Assembly (NCBI RefSeq): GCF_003058325.1
Contig: NZ_CP028843.1
Location: 921,501-985,500, forward strand
Source of the DNA: Methylobacterium currus
GTDB lineage: Bacteria; Pseudomonadota; Alphaproteobacteria; Rhizobiales; Beijerinckiaceae
DNA length: 64,000 nt
Direction of reading: 5' to 3'
Shown: piece after piece, positions 1 to 8,058 of the stretch
Layout: every line of letters starts with the position of its first letter
Numbering within the stretch: position 1 is the stretch's first letter
Position numbers and translations under genes: made by a program
The notes under the pieces: generated by a model
What the model saw: only the letters and a program-made list of their open reading frames with translations
The model's database searches: none
What the model was told of the DNA's origin: nothing

Positions 1-329
1 TCGATCCAGGCGCCGCCCTGGTCGCCATAGACCCCGATGGTCGACAGGTAGCCGATCCACCGGGCCGGGCCGGCGGCGATCACGTCCGCGAAGGCCGCGA
101 GTGCCGGATCGGCGCCCGAATCCGGCGGGATCGACACCAGGATCGCGTCGGCTTGGCCGAGATCGTCGACGATCCGCGGATCGCTCTCGTCGGGCGAGAA
201 GACCCGCAGGGCCACCCCATCGATCGCGGCCGGCGCCTGGCGGGTCGCCGTGACGCTGCTGAAGCGCGCGCGCTCGCGCGCCACGAAATGGCCGGCCGTG
301 TAGCCGAGCCCGAAGACGAACAGGTTCAT
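1..329 (-). CDS. NAD(P)-dependent epimerase/SDR protein, 3' end cut by window
   Basis: The reading frame starts at an ATG at 329 and runs off the left edge, so only about 109 N-terminal residues are visible. It opens with MNLFVFGLGYTAGHF, a Rossmann-type beta strand and glycine-rich turn, and later has WIGYLSTIGVYGD, where the S-T and Y resemble the start of the active site of extended short-chain dehydrogenases of the YeeZ type. Such proteins bind NAD(P) and act on nucleotide-sugar-like substrates, but the substrate here is unknown. It reads away from the window and lies 35 bp downstream of the end of queG on the same strand, so it could be the last gene of that run. Confidence 0.8.
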   Translation of the reverse strand, partial: MNLFVFGLGYTAGHFVARERARFSSVTATRQAPAAIDGVALRVFSPDESDPRIVDDLGQADAILVSIPPDSGADPALAAFADVIAAGPARWIGYLSTIGVYGDQGGAWI

Positions 330-364
330 GCGGCGCAAAGCCCTGCCTGACGGGAGATGCCGTC

Positions 365-1522
365 TTATGCAGGGCGCTGCCCTGCACCTGCCAGAGGGCT
401 CGCCCTCCGGACTCCAGAGTTTTTCGCCAGATCCCACTCGGCCAGCACGTCGGGGTCCCGCTCGCCCGGCGGCGGGGCCGGGGGCAGGCGCCCGAGGCGG
501 GCGAGCGCCCACACCGCCATGCCGCGCACCAGCGGCGAGGGATCGCCCAGGAGGCGCTCGGCCTCGCCGGAAAGGCCCTCGTCCCCCGAATTGCCGATGG
601 CGATCAGCACGTTGCGCAGGAAGCGGTCGCGCCCGGTGCGCTTGATCGGCGTCCCGGCGAAGCGCCTGCGGAATGCCGCATCGTCGAGCCGGGCCAGCTC
701 TGCGAGGGGAGGGGCCGCGAGGTCGTCGCGGGCGGTCAGCCGCGCCTCCCGGGTCGCCGTCGCGAACTTGTTCCACGGGCACACCGCCAGGCAATCGTCG
801 CAGCCGAAGACCCGGTTGCCCATCGGCACTCGGAATTCCGGCGGGATCGGCCCCGCATGCTCGATCGTCAGGTAGGCGAGGCAGCGCCGTGCATCCAGCT
901 GGTAGGGGGCCGGGAAGGCGTCGGTCGGGCAGGCATCGAGGCAGCGCCGGCAGCGGCCGCAATGGTCGCCCTCCGGTGCGTCCGCCGGCAATTCCGCTGT
1001 CGTGTAAAGAGCGCCGAGGAGCAGCCAATTGCCGAAGTCCCGCGACAGCAGCACGCTGTGCTTGCCCTGCCAGCCGAGCCCGGCGGCAGCCGCGAGCGGC
1101 TTCTCCATCACCGGCGCGGTGTCGACGAAGACCTTGATCGCGGCCCCGGCCTTCACCGCGAAGGCGCCGCCCAGCTCCTTCAGCTTGCCCTTGATCACGT
1201 CGTGATAGTCGCGCCGCCGCGCATAGACGGCGATCGAGCCGCGCGAAGGATCCCGGAGCGCCGCCAGCGGGTCGCTTTCCGGCCCGGCATTGACGCCGAG
1301 CATCACGATGCTGCGCACCTCCGGCCACAGGCGTGCCGGATCGGCCCGCTCGCCCGTCCGCTCCTCCATCCAGGCCATGTCGCCATGGTGACCGGAGGCG
1401 AGCCAGGCGGCCAGGCGCTCCGGGAGGGCCGGCACCGCGTCGGGCCGGGTGATCGCCAGGGCGTCGAAGCCCAGCGCCCGGGCGCGGGTTTCCAGGAAGT
1501 GGCGCAGGGCGTGAGGGGTCAG
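365..1522 (-). CDS. queG: Epoxyqueuosine reductase QueG
   Basis: QueG performs the last step of queuosine synthesis, reducing epoxyqueuosine to queuosine in tRNA with cobalamin and two 4Fe-4S clusters. Both cluster motifs are visible: CGRCRRCLDACPTDA and CDDCLAVCPWNK. The C-terminus has a HEAT-like helical stretch typical of the family, and about 385 residues is normal. The start is uncertain. The conserved N-terminus (LRHFLETRARALGFDALAIT) begins immediately after the upstream GST stop and there is no ATG or GTG nearby. A CTG overlapping the GST stop by four bases (at 1522) is chosen, with translational coupling inferred. The open frame continues upstream inside the GST gene, but that part is not QueG-like. 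Confidence 0.9.
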   Translation of the reverse strand: MTPHALRHFLETRARALGFDALAITRPDAVPALPERLAAWLASGHHGDMAWMEERTGERADPARLWPEVRSIVMLGVNAGPESDPLAALRDPSRGSIAVYARRRDYHDVIKGKLKELGGAFAVKAGAAIKVFVDTAPVMEKPLAAAAGLGWQGKHSVLLSRDFGNWLLLGALYTTAELPADAPEGDHCGRCRRCLDACPTDAFPAPYQLDARRCLAYLTIEHAGPIPPEFRVPMGNRVFGCDDCLAVCPWNKFATATREARLTARDDLAAPPLAELARLDDAAFRRRFAGTPIKRTGRDRFLRNVLIAIGNSGDEGLSGEAERLLGDPSPLVRGMAVWALARLGRLPPAPPPGERDPDVLAEWDLAKNSGVRRASPLAGAGQRPA

Positions 1523-2211
1523 AAGTCCAGATCCGCGTAATGATCGGCCGGCGCCATCCCGGCCACCCGGTCGGTGAGCAGGCTGCGGAAGGAGGGGCGC
1601 GACTTCACCCGCGCGTACCAGTTCCGCGCCATCTCGTCCTCGTCCCACGGCACGTCGCCGAGATAGTCGACGCAGGACAGATGTGCCGCCGCGGCGAGAT
1701 CCGCGTAGGTCAGCTGGCTGCCCGCCAGCCAGTTCCGGCGCGAGATCAGGTAGCCGATGTATTTCAGGTGATAGCGCACGTTGCTGCGCGCCGCCCGGAT
1801 CGCGTTCATGTCCGGCGGGCCGCCGCCATGCTGCGAGGTCATGAAGCGCTTGTGGATCTTCTCGGTGACGAGGTAGCCGGTCACCTCCTGGTCGAACTTC
1901 TGCAGGAACCAGTCGAGCAGGCGGCGCACCTCGACCCGGGCGGCGGGGGATTCCGGCAGGAGCCGGAGCCCGCTCAGGCCCAGCCCCCGCGTCTCGTCGA
2001 GGTATTCGGCGATGATGCTGGCGCCCGGCACGGCGAGCCCGCCTTCCTCGACCAGCACCGGGGTGGTGCCGGCCGGGTTCATCATCAAAAATTCCTCCCG
2101 GCGCTCCCACGGGCGTTCTTCGACGAGGTGGGGCTCCATGCCCATCTCGGCCATGATCAGGCGCACGAAGCGGGAATGCGGGCAGAACGAGGAGTGATGG
2201 AGCGTCGCCAT
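1519..2211 (-). CDS. Glutathione S-transferase family protein
   Basis: A 230-residue cytosolic GST-fold protein. The N-terminal thioredoxin-like domain starts MATLHHSSFCPHSRFVRL with a candidate active-site Ser/Cys (SSFCPHS). The glutathione-binding NPAGTTPVLVE segment, with its cis-Pro, and the E-S/T type region GASIIAEYLDE follow. The C-terminal all-helical domain contains the SQLTYADLAAAAHLSCVDYLG motif region typical of the N-capping box. The substrate is unknown. It sits directly upstream of queG and overlaps its likely start, so the two are probably co-transcribed. The upstream region is the 430-bp gap before uppP, which is transcribed divergently. Confidence 0.9.
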   Translation of the reverse strand: MATLHHSSFCPHSRFVRLIMAEMGMEPHLVEERPWERREEFLMMNPAGTTPVLVEEGGLAVPGASIIAEYLDETRGLGLSGLRLLPESPAARVEVRRLLDWFLQKFDQEVTGYLVTEKIHKRFMTSQHGGGPPDMNAIRAARSNVRYHLKYIGYLISRRNWLAGSQLTYADLAAAAHLSCVDYLGDVPWDEDEMARNWYARVKSRPSFRSLLTDRVAGMAPADHYADLDF

Positions 2212-2641
2212 GCGGGGCCGTTTCGCGCTTCGTCTGTTGGCTGGCCTTGAAGGTCGGCTCGCGGTGGGTCGTAGGCGTCAGGCTTGACCCGATCGTGTTT
2301 AACGTCCGGTCACCGGTTCATAGAGATCTTTCGGCATCCTTAACACGGGTGACGGGTGCTGGTAACCGAGCCTCAACCCTGCCGATGCAAGACTCCTGCG
2401 CGACGCCCGAGCCGCCGGCACGCCCCTCATCATAGAGCTCCACCACAGACTTGCCACAGAGCTGGCGCCGTACCGGCGGGCACGACGCGGGCGGCACGGA
2501 GCCGGCCCCCGTTTCTTCATCCCCGCCGGACGCGGTCGCGACCGCCCGCGGCGCGACCACGAGAGCAGACGACATGACGACGGCGACGAGAGGGTTGGGC
2601 GCGTCAGCGCGCGGCATGAGCTCCGAACGGGGAGCCCGGTG
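2212..2641. other. Intergenic gap between GST and uppP
   Basis: This 430-bp divergent intergenic region should contain the promoters for the minus-strand GST-queG pair and for uppP. Short open frames exist on both strands but none has a ribosome-binding site and a recognisable protein. No clear -35/-10 pair, hairpin or RNA gene was seen. Confidence 0.5.
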
Positions 2642-3445
2642 ATGGACGTCGCCAGCATCGGCAAGGCCGTGGTGCTCGCCCTCGTCGAGGGCGCGACCGA
2701 GTTCATCCCGGTCTCCTCGACCGGGCACCAGCTCCTCGTCGGCCACTTCATCGGCTTCGAATCGCCCAACAACACCTTCGAGGTGCTGATCCAGCTCGGC
2801 GCCATCCTGGCCATCGTCGGGGTCTATTTCCGCCAGCTCCTCGACCTGCTGCGGCGCGCGCCCCGCGACCCGAATGCCCGCCGCTTCATCCTGGCGATCC
2901 TGGTGGCGTTCCTGCCCGCCGCCATCGTCGGCGGCCTGTTCTCGAAATACATCAAGTTCTACCTGTTCAACCCCTGGATCATCTGCTCGACGCTGGTCGC
3001 CGGCGGCCTCGTGCTGCTCGTCATCGACGAGACCGAGATCGAGCAGAAATACGACGACGTGCACCAGTTCTCGCTGCCGATGGCGCTGAAGATCGGCTTC
3101 TTCCAGTGCCTGGCGATGATCCCCGGCGTGTCGCGCTCCGGCGCCACGATCGTGGGGGCGATGCTGATGGGCTCGGGCAAGCGCGCCGCCACCGAGTTCT
3201 CGTTCTACCTCGCCATGCCGACCATGGCGGGCGCCTTCGCCAAGGACCTGCTCGACAACTACAAGAACCTGTCGAAGGACGATGTCGGTCTGATCGCCAT
3301 CGGCTTCGTGGTGGCGTTCCTGTCGGCGCTGTTCGTGGTGCGCAAGCTCCTCGACTACGTCTCCCGCCACGGCTTCGCGCTGTTCGCCTGGTGGCGCATC
3401 ATCGTGGGCGCGGCGGGCTTCGCCGGGCTGATCGTCTTCGGCTGA
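2642..3445 (+). CDS. uppP: Undecaprenyl-diphosphatase UppP (BacA)
   Basis: This integral membrane phosphatase dephosphorylates undecaprenyl diphosphate to recycle the lipid carrier for peptidoglycan, and overexpression confers bacitracin resistance. The 267 residues carry the two family motifs, the N-terminal (E)GATEFIPVSSTGH with catalytic Glu and His, and the PGVSRSGATI loop containing the catalytic Arg. There are about eight hydrophobic segments. ATG at 2642 is preferred over the adjacent GTG at 2639. A purine-rich stretch (ggggag) lies about 8 bases upstream. It is probably monocistronic, followed by a hairpin and a tandem repeat before the next gene. Confidence 0.95.
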   Translation: MDVASIGKAVVLALVEGATEFIPVSSTGHQLLVGHFIGFESPNNTFEVLIQLGAILAIVGVYFRQLLDLLRRAPRDPNARRFILAILVAFLPAAIVGGLFSKYIKFYLFNPWIICSTLVAGGLVLLVIDETEIEQKYDDVHQFSLPMALKIGFFQCLAMIPGVSRSGATIVGAMLMGSGKRAATEFSFYLAMPTMAGAFAKDLLDNYKNLSKDDVGLIAIGFVVAFLSALFVVRKLLDYVSRHGFALFAWWRIIVGAAGFAGLIVFG

Positions 3446-3452
3446 CGGACCT

Positions 3453-3480
3453 CGAGGCGGGGTCCCCCAAAGGGGCCTCG
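3453..3480 (+). terminator. Possible hairpin after uppP
   Basis: CGAGGC...GCCTCG flanks an inner CCCC-caaa-GGGG, giving an imperfect stem-loop 8 bases after the uppP stop codon. There is no T-run, so factor-independent termination is uncertain. Confidence 0.35.
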
Positions 3481-3487
3481 ATCGAGA

Positions 3488-3547
3488 GACCGCGACCCGA
3501 CAGACCGCGACCCGACAGACCTCGACCCAAGAGGTCTCGACCAAGGC
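3488..3547 (+). repeat. 15-bp tandem repeat, four units, non-coding
   Basis: Two exact copies of gaccgcgacccgaca are followed by two diverged copies (gacctcgacccaaga, ggtctcgaccaaggc). The array fills the gap between uppP and the mutase subunit gene. A similar 15-bp array stands in front of ispE at 35980-36039. Confidence 0.85.
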
Positions 3548-3604
3548 CGGGTGGCGCGGTTATGTCCTGGCCCCAGGGAGTGACCCGCGCCACGAGGACC
3601 CGCC

Positions 3605-5422
3605 ATGGACGATACGACGCTCGCCGCCGCGTTTCCGGCCGCCACGGAGGCGCAGTGGCGTGCCCTGGTGGATGGGGTGCTGAAGGGGGCCGATTTCGAG
3701 AAGCGGCTGGTGCGCCGCACGCCGGACGGAATCACGGTTCGGCCGCTCTATCCGCCGGCCGACGCCGCTGCCCAGCCCGGCCGCGCGACGCCGGGGCGCT
3801 GGCGGGTGAGCCAGCGGGTCGACCATCCGGATCCCGCCGAGGCCAACGCCCTGGCGCTGACCGACCTGGAGGGCGGCGCCGACGCCCTGACCCTGGTGAT
3901 GGCAGGCAGCCCCGCCGCCCGCGGCTTCGGCCTGTCCGGCCCGCAGGACCTGGAGGCGGCGCTCGCCGACGTGATGCTGCCGCTGATCGGCCTGCGGCTC
4001 GATGCCGGCGCGGCGGCGCCCGAGGCCGCGAAGGCCCTGCTCGCCCTGGCCAAGGCCCGGGGCGACGATCTCGCCGCCCTCGACATCGATCTCGGCCTCG
4101 ATCCGGTCGCGGTGCAGGCCGCCACCGGGGCGGCGCCGTCCTGGCCCGGCCTCGCCGATCTCCTGCGCGAATTCGAGGCGCAGGGCTTTGCCGGCCGCGC
4201 CTTCCTGGCCGATGCCCGCCCCTTCCACGAGGCCGGCGCCGGCGAGGCGCTGGAACTCGCCTGCGTCCTCTCCGGGGCGCTCGCGACCTTGAGGGCGCTC
4301 GAGGCCGACGGGCATCCGCTCGAGCGCGCCCGCTCAGCCCTGGCCTTCCTGCTGGTGGCCGATGCCGACGAGTTCCTGACGGTGGCGAAGACCCGGGCCC
4401 TGCGCCGCCTCTGGGCACGGGTCGAGGAGGCGAGCGGGCTCGACCCCGCGCCAATCCGCCTCCACGCCGAGACCGCCTGGCGCAGCACCACCACCCGCGA
4501 CCCCTGGGTCAACATGCTGCGGGCGACCACCGCCGTGTTCTCGGCGGGTCTCGGCGGGGCCGACGCGATCACCGTGCTGCCCTTCACGGCGGCGATCGGC
4601 CTGCCCGACGCCTTCGCGCGCCGCTGCGCCCGCAACACCCAGCACGTCCTCCTCGACGAGGCCAATCTCTGGCGCGTCGCCGACCCGGCCGCCGGCGCCG
4701 GCGGCTTCGAGGCGCTGACCGACGCGCTCTGCGCCGAGGCGTGGTCGCTCTTTCAGGCGATCGAGCGGGAAGGGGGGATCGCCGGGAGCCTGCGCTCCGG
4801 CGCGCTCGCGGGCCGCCTCGCGACCCTGCGGCGGTCGCGCGATGCCGACCTCGCCACCCGCCGCCAGCCGATCACCGGCACCAGCGAGTTCCCGGACCTG
4901 CACGAGGCGCCCGTGGCGGTGCTCAGCCCCGCCCCGGCGGCGGAGCCGGCTCCCGAAGGCGCGCTGCCGTCCCGGCGCCTCGCGGAGCCCTACGAGGCCC
5001 TGCGCGACGCCTCCGACGACATCCTCGCCCGCACCGGCCGGCGCCCGCGCGTGTTCCTGGCCAATCTGGGGCCCCTGAGCGCCTTCAACACCCGCGCCAC
5101 CTTCGCCCGCAACGCCTTCGAGGCCGGCGGCATCGAGGCGGTGACGAACGAGGGCTTTGCGGACCATGCCGCCCTGGTCGAGGCCTTCCGGGCCTCCGGC
5201 ACGCCGCTCGCCTGCCTGTGCTCCTCGGACGCGGTCTATGCCGAGCAGGCGGTGCCGGCCGCCGAGGCCCTGCGGGCGGCGGGCGCCACCACGATCACCC
5301 TCGCCGGCAAGCCCGGCGAGCTCGAAGCCGCCTTGCGGGCGGCCGGCGTCGCCCACGACCTCTATGCCGGCTGCGACCTCGTGAAGCTGCTGGGGCAGGC
5401 GCAAGCCGCGGCAGCCGCCTGA
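3605..5422 (+). CDS. mcmB: Methylmalonyl-CoA mutase small (beta) subunit
   Basis: This is the non-catalytic partner of the adenosylcobalamin-dependent mutase that interconverts methylmalonyl-CoA and succinyl-CoA. In methylotrophs the step belongs to the ethylmalonyl-CoA pathway and propionate use. The 605 residues comprise a TIM-barrel half, with the family segment TTRDPWVNMLRATTAVFSAGLGGADAI around residues 298-325, and a flavodoxin-like C-terminal domain starting near RPRVFLANLGPLSAFNTR. That domain lacks the cobalamin-binding DxHxxG motif, as expected for the small subunit and not the large one. The ATG at 3605 follows a short purine stretch. No large-subunit gene is adjacent, so it must be elsewhere. 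Confidence 0.92.
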   Translation: MDDTTLAAAFPAATEAQWRALVDGVLKGADFEKRLVRRTPDGITVRPLYPPADAAAQPGRATPGRWRVSQRVDHPDPAEANALALTDLEGGADALTLVMAGSPAARGFGLSGPQDLEAALADVMLPLIGLRLDAGAAAPEAAKALLALAKARGDDLAALDIDLGLDPVAVQAATGAAPSWPGLADLLREFEAQGFAGRAFLADARPFHEAGAGEALELACVLSGALATLRALEADGHPLERARSALAFLLVADADEFLTVAKTRALRRLWARVEEASGLDPAPIRLHAETAWRSTTTRDPWVNMLRATTAVFSAGLGGADAITVLPFTAAIGLPDAFARRCARNTQHVLLDEANLWRVADPAAGAGGFEALTDALCAEAWSLFQAIEREGGIAGSLRSGALAGRLATLRRSRDADLATRRQPITGTSEFPDLHEAPVAVLSPAPAAEPAPEGALPSRRLAEPYEALRDASDDILARTGRRPRVFLANLGPLSAFNTRATFARNAFEAGGIEAVTNEGFADHAALVEAFRASGTPLACLCSSDAVYAEQAVPAAEALRAAGATTITLAGKPGELEAALRAAGVAHDLYAGCDLVKLLGQAQAAAAA

Positions 5423-5475
5423 GGCCGCACACCGCATCCCGGGCCGGTACCGTCCGGCCCGGGTCGCCCTATGTC

Positions 5476-5937
5476 GTGAGCACCGTGACCGAGATCCTGT
5501 TCTACCACATGCAGCGCCAGCCCCTGGAGACGGTGCTGCCGAACCTCCTGGAGAAATCCCTGGAGCGGCAATGGCGCGTCGCCGTGCAGGCGACGAGCGA
5601 GGAGCGGCTGCAGGCCCTCGACGACCATCTCTGGGTCTTCTCCGACGAGAGCTTCCTGCCCCACGGCACCGATCGCGACCCCGATTGCGGCACCCAGCCG
5701 GTGGTGCTGACCCTGCGCGACGCCAACCCGAACGGCGCCTCGATCCGCTTCCTGGTCGAGGGCGCGCCCCTGCCCGACGACGCCGCCAGCTACCAGCGCA
5801 TCTGCATCCTGTTCGACGGCACCGACCAGGATGCCCTGCTGCACGCCCGCGAGCAGTGGCGCAGCGCCAAGGAGGCCGGCCACAGCGTCGCCTACTGGCA
5901 GCAGGACGAGCGCGGCCGCTGGCAGAAGAAGGCCTGA
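5476..5937 (+). CDS. holC: DNA polymerase III chi subunit HolC
   Basis: HolC belongs to the clamp-loader complex and links it to single-stranded DNA-binding protein. The protein (about 150 residues) has the family opening TEILFYHMQRQPLETVLPNLLEKSLER, the central RLQALDDHLWVFSDESFLPHG and the C-terminal ICILFDGTDQDALLHAREQWR. The start is one of two in-frame GTG codons, 5476 or 5485. The second gives VTEILFYH, closer to typical family starts, and neither has a good ribosome-binding site. It lies 53 bp after the mutase gene and 31 bp before the S10 peptidase gene, so a common transcript is possible. Confidence 0.88.
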   Translation: MSTVTEILFYHMQRQPLETVLPNLLEKSLERQWRVAVQATSEERLQALDDHLWVFSDESFLPHGTDRDPDCGTQPVVLTLRDANPNGASIRFLVEGAPLPDDAASYQRICILFDGTDQDALLHAREQWRSAKEAGHSVAYWQQDERGRWQKKA

Positions 5938-5968
5938 CAACCCGGGCCCCCGCCCGCGAGGAGACGTC

Positions 5969-7522
5969 ATGACCCGCCTCACGACCCGCATCCTCGCGCT
6001 CGCGGCCGCCCTGCTGCTCGGATCCGCGCCGCTCCTCGCGCAGCCGGCCCGACAGGAGACGCGCCAGCAAGAAGCCCGACAGGACACCCGCCAGCCGGAC
6101 GGGCGGCGCCTACCGCCCGACGCGACGACGCAGCACAGCCTGTCCCTCTCCGACGGCCGCTCCCTGAGCTTCACCGCCGTGGCCGGCAGCCTGCCGCTGG
6201 TCGACGAATCCGGCAAGCTCCAGGCCGAGATTGCCTTCACGGCCTTCACCCTGCCGGAGCGCGAGGCCAGGACGAGGCCCGTCACCTTCGCGATCAATGG
6301 CGGGCCGGGCGCCGCCTCGGCCTATCTCAACCTCGCGGCGGTCGGGCCCTGGCGCCTGCCCCTCGACGGCACGAGCATCAGCCCCTCGATGGCGCCGGTG
6401 GCGGTGCCGAACGACGAGACCTGGCTCGACTTCACCGACCTCGTCTTCATCGACCCCGTCGGCACCGGCTACAGCCGCGCCGCCGGCGACGACGGGAAGC
6501 GCTATTACGGCGTCGAGAGCGACACGGCGGTGCTGTCGGCGGCCATCGCCCGCTGGCTGCGCACCAACGACCGGCTCACCTCCCCGAAATTCTTCCTCGG
6601 CGAGAGCTATGGCGGCTTCCGCGGGCCGCTGATCGCCCGCAAGCTCCAGGACGACGTCGGAATCGGGCTCTCGGGGCTGGTCCTGCTCTCGCCGGTGCTC
6701 GATTTCGGCTATCTCCAGCCGCCGCGGCACAATCCGTTGGGTGCCGTGACGCGACTGCCCTCGCTCGCCGCCGCCGGCCTGGAGCGCCGCGGGGAGACCC
6801 CGGACCCCGCCCGCATGGCGGAGGCCGAGGCCTATGCCACCGGCCCCTACCTCACGGATCTCCTGCGCGGGCCCGCCGATTCCGCCGCCATCGACCGGAT
6901 GACCGAGCGCGTCGCGGCCCTGACCGGGCTCGATCCCGCCCTGGTGCGCCGCCAGGCCGGCCGGCTCTCGGGGTCGAGCTACCAGCGCGAGGCCGACCGC
7001 GATGCGGGGCGGGTGGCGAGCGCCTACGATACCGGCGTCACCGGCTGGGACCCGGATCCGAGCGCGGCGCAGGGGCGCTTCGTCGATCCGATCCTCACCG
7101 CCATGCAGGCACCGCTCACCAGCGCCATCGTCGACCTCACCGCCCGCACCCTGAACTGGCGGGTGCCGAACCTGCGCTACGAGCTTCTCAACAACGCGGT
7201 CAACGGCAGCTGGAACTGGGGCGGCGGCCGCTCCCCGCCGGAGGTGGTGGGCGAGTTGCGCCAGGCCCTCGCCCTCGACGGGGCGATGCGGGTGCTCGTC
7301 GCCCACGGCTATACCGACCTCGTCACGCCCTACTTCGCCTCGAAGCTGATCCTCGACCAGATCCCGCCCTATGGCCGCGAACGGCGCCTCTCGCTGTCGG
7401 TCTATCCCGGCGGCCACATGTTCTATTTCCGCAAAGGCTCGCGGGCGGCCTTGCGCGGGGACGCGCTCCGCCTCTACGAGACGGCCCTGGCCGCGCGGCG
7501 GAGCGGCGGCGACGGACGATGA
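5969..7522 (+). CDS. Secreted serine carboxypeptidase, peptidase S10 family
   Basis: A predicted exported serine carboxypeptidase of 517 residues. The first ~25 residues form a signal peptide (MTRLTTRILALAAALLLGSAPLLAQ) after a good ribosome-binding site (gaggaga). The oxyanion region NGGPGAAS, the nucleophile motif GESYGG, the HGYTDLVTPY segment with the catalytic Asp, and GGHMFY with the catalytic His are all present, so the enzyme looks intact. Just after the signal peptide is a Gln/Arg-rich linker made from a 27-bp duplication (6047-6100). The substrate peptide is unknown. The next gene, a lipoprotein, begins 13 bp later and is probably co-expressed. Confidence 0.93.
   Translation: MTRLTTRILALAAALLLGSAPLLAQPARQETRQQEARQDTRQPDGRRLPPDATTQHSLSLSDGRSLSFTAVAGSLPLVDESGKLQAEIAFTAFTLPEREARTRPVTFAINGGPGAASAYLNLAAVGPWRLPLDGTSISPSMAPVAVPNDETWLDFTDLVFIDPVGTGYSRAAGDDGKRYYGVESDTAVLSAAIARWLRTNDRLTSPKFFLGESYGGFRGPLIARKLQDDVGIGLSGLVLLSPVLDFGYLQPPRHNPLGAVTRLPSLAAAGLERRGETPDPARMAEAEAYATGPYLTDLLRGPADSAAIDRMTERVAALTGLDPALVRRQAGRLSGSSYQREADRDAGRVASAYDTGVTGWDPDPSAAQGRFVDPILTAMQAPLTSAIVDLTARTLNWRVPNLRYELLNNAVNGSWNWGGGRSPPEVVGELRQALALDGAMRVLVAHGYTDLVTPYFASKLILDQIPPYGRERRLSLSVYPGGHMFYFRKGSRAALRGDALRLYETALAARRSGGDGR
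6047..6100 (+). repeat. 27-bp direct duplication in the S10 peptidase gene
   Basis: Two tandem, slightly diverged 27-bp units starting gcccgacagga encode the linker RQETRQ / RQDTRQ just after the signal peptide. The frame is kept. Confidence 0.75.
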
Positions 7523-7535
7523 CGAGCGGGGCACG

Positions 7536-7919
7536 ATGCGGCGGACGGTGATCGGAATCGCCTTGATGGGGCTCGGCTTGATCGGGCTTCCTCTGGCCGG
7601 CTGCAGCAGCACCGACCGCGCCGCCCCGCCGGTGAACCTCGCGGCCCCGGTCAAGCCGCCCCCGCCGCCCGCCCCGAGCTGGGGCCCGGTCCTGGCGCAG
7701 GACGGCACCTGCACCGGGTCGGTCCCGGCGACGGCGACCGAGATCGCCCCCGGCATCCCCGAATGCGAGCTGGTGCGGCTCAAGGGCAAGCCGCCGACCG
7801 ACGTGCTCGTCGGCGAGAGCGGGCGGGGCCAGCGCGAGGTGCAGGTGCTCTACACCGAGCCCGGCGCGAAGGAGCTGTATTTCTTCGTCAACAACCGCCT
7901 CGACCGGATCGTGAAGTAG
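7536..7919 (+). CDS. Small lipoprotein of unknown function
   Basis: A 127-residue protein with a lipoprotein signal peptide ending in LAGC at residues ~19-22, so it is likely lipid-anchored. A Pro-rich stretch (KPPPPPAP) follows, then a compact C-terminal region (PECELVRLKGKPPTDVLVGESGRGQREVQVLY...). This last part is reminiscent of small outer-membrane-associated lipoproteins in which a short signature reports on a peptide or substrate, but no family is assigned. It follows the S10 peptidase gene by 13 bp on the same strand. A strong hairpin follows 30 bp after its stop. Confidence 0.85.
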   Translation: MRRTVIGIALMGLGLIGLPLAGCSSTDRAAPPVNLAAPVKPPPPPAPSWGPVLAQDGTCTGSVPATATEIAPGIPECELVRLKGKPPTDVLVGESGRGQREVQVLYTEPGAKELYFFVNNRLDRIVK

Positions 7920-7949
7920 GGCGAGCCGCACCCCACCGATTCCGGACGG

Positions 7950-7971
7950 CCGCCGCGCAGGTGCGCGGCGG
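7950..7971 (+). terminator. Hairpin downstream of lipoprotein gene
   Basis: A perfect 9-bp GC stem (CCGCCGCGC / GCGCGGCGG) encloses a 4-base loop (aggt). It lies 31 bp after the stop codon and has no T-run. It plausibly marks the end of the 3.6-7.9 kb transcript. Confidence 0.55.
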
Positions 7972-8058
7972 TCCCGTCATGCGCTAACTTCATCGACGTC
8001 AGGCACTCCCCATCGGTCCGGGGACGTCCGCAGGCCGGCAAAAGGGACCACGAGCGTC

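Noticed and set aside
2318..2460. Minus-strand tail reading LCGKSVVELYDEGRAGGSG... before uppP
   Set aside because: It looks protein-like for some 40 residues but is part of a long shadow frame through uppP with no start or ribosome-binding site of its own.
3106..5937. Open frame of about 940 codons on the plus strand across uppP, the mutase gene and holC
   Set aside because: The N-terminal part is a shifted frame of uppP and the mutase gene with Arg/Pro/Gly-rich composition. Only the holC end is real, starting at 5476 or 5485.
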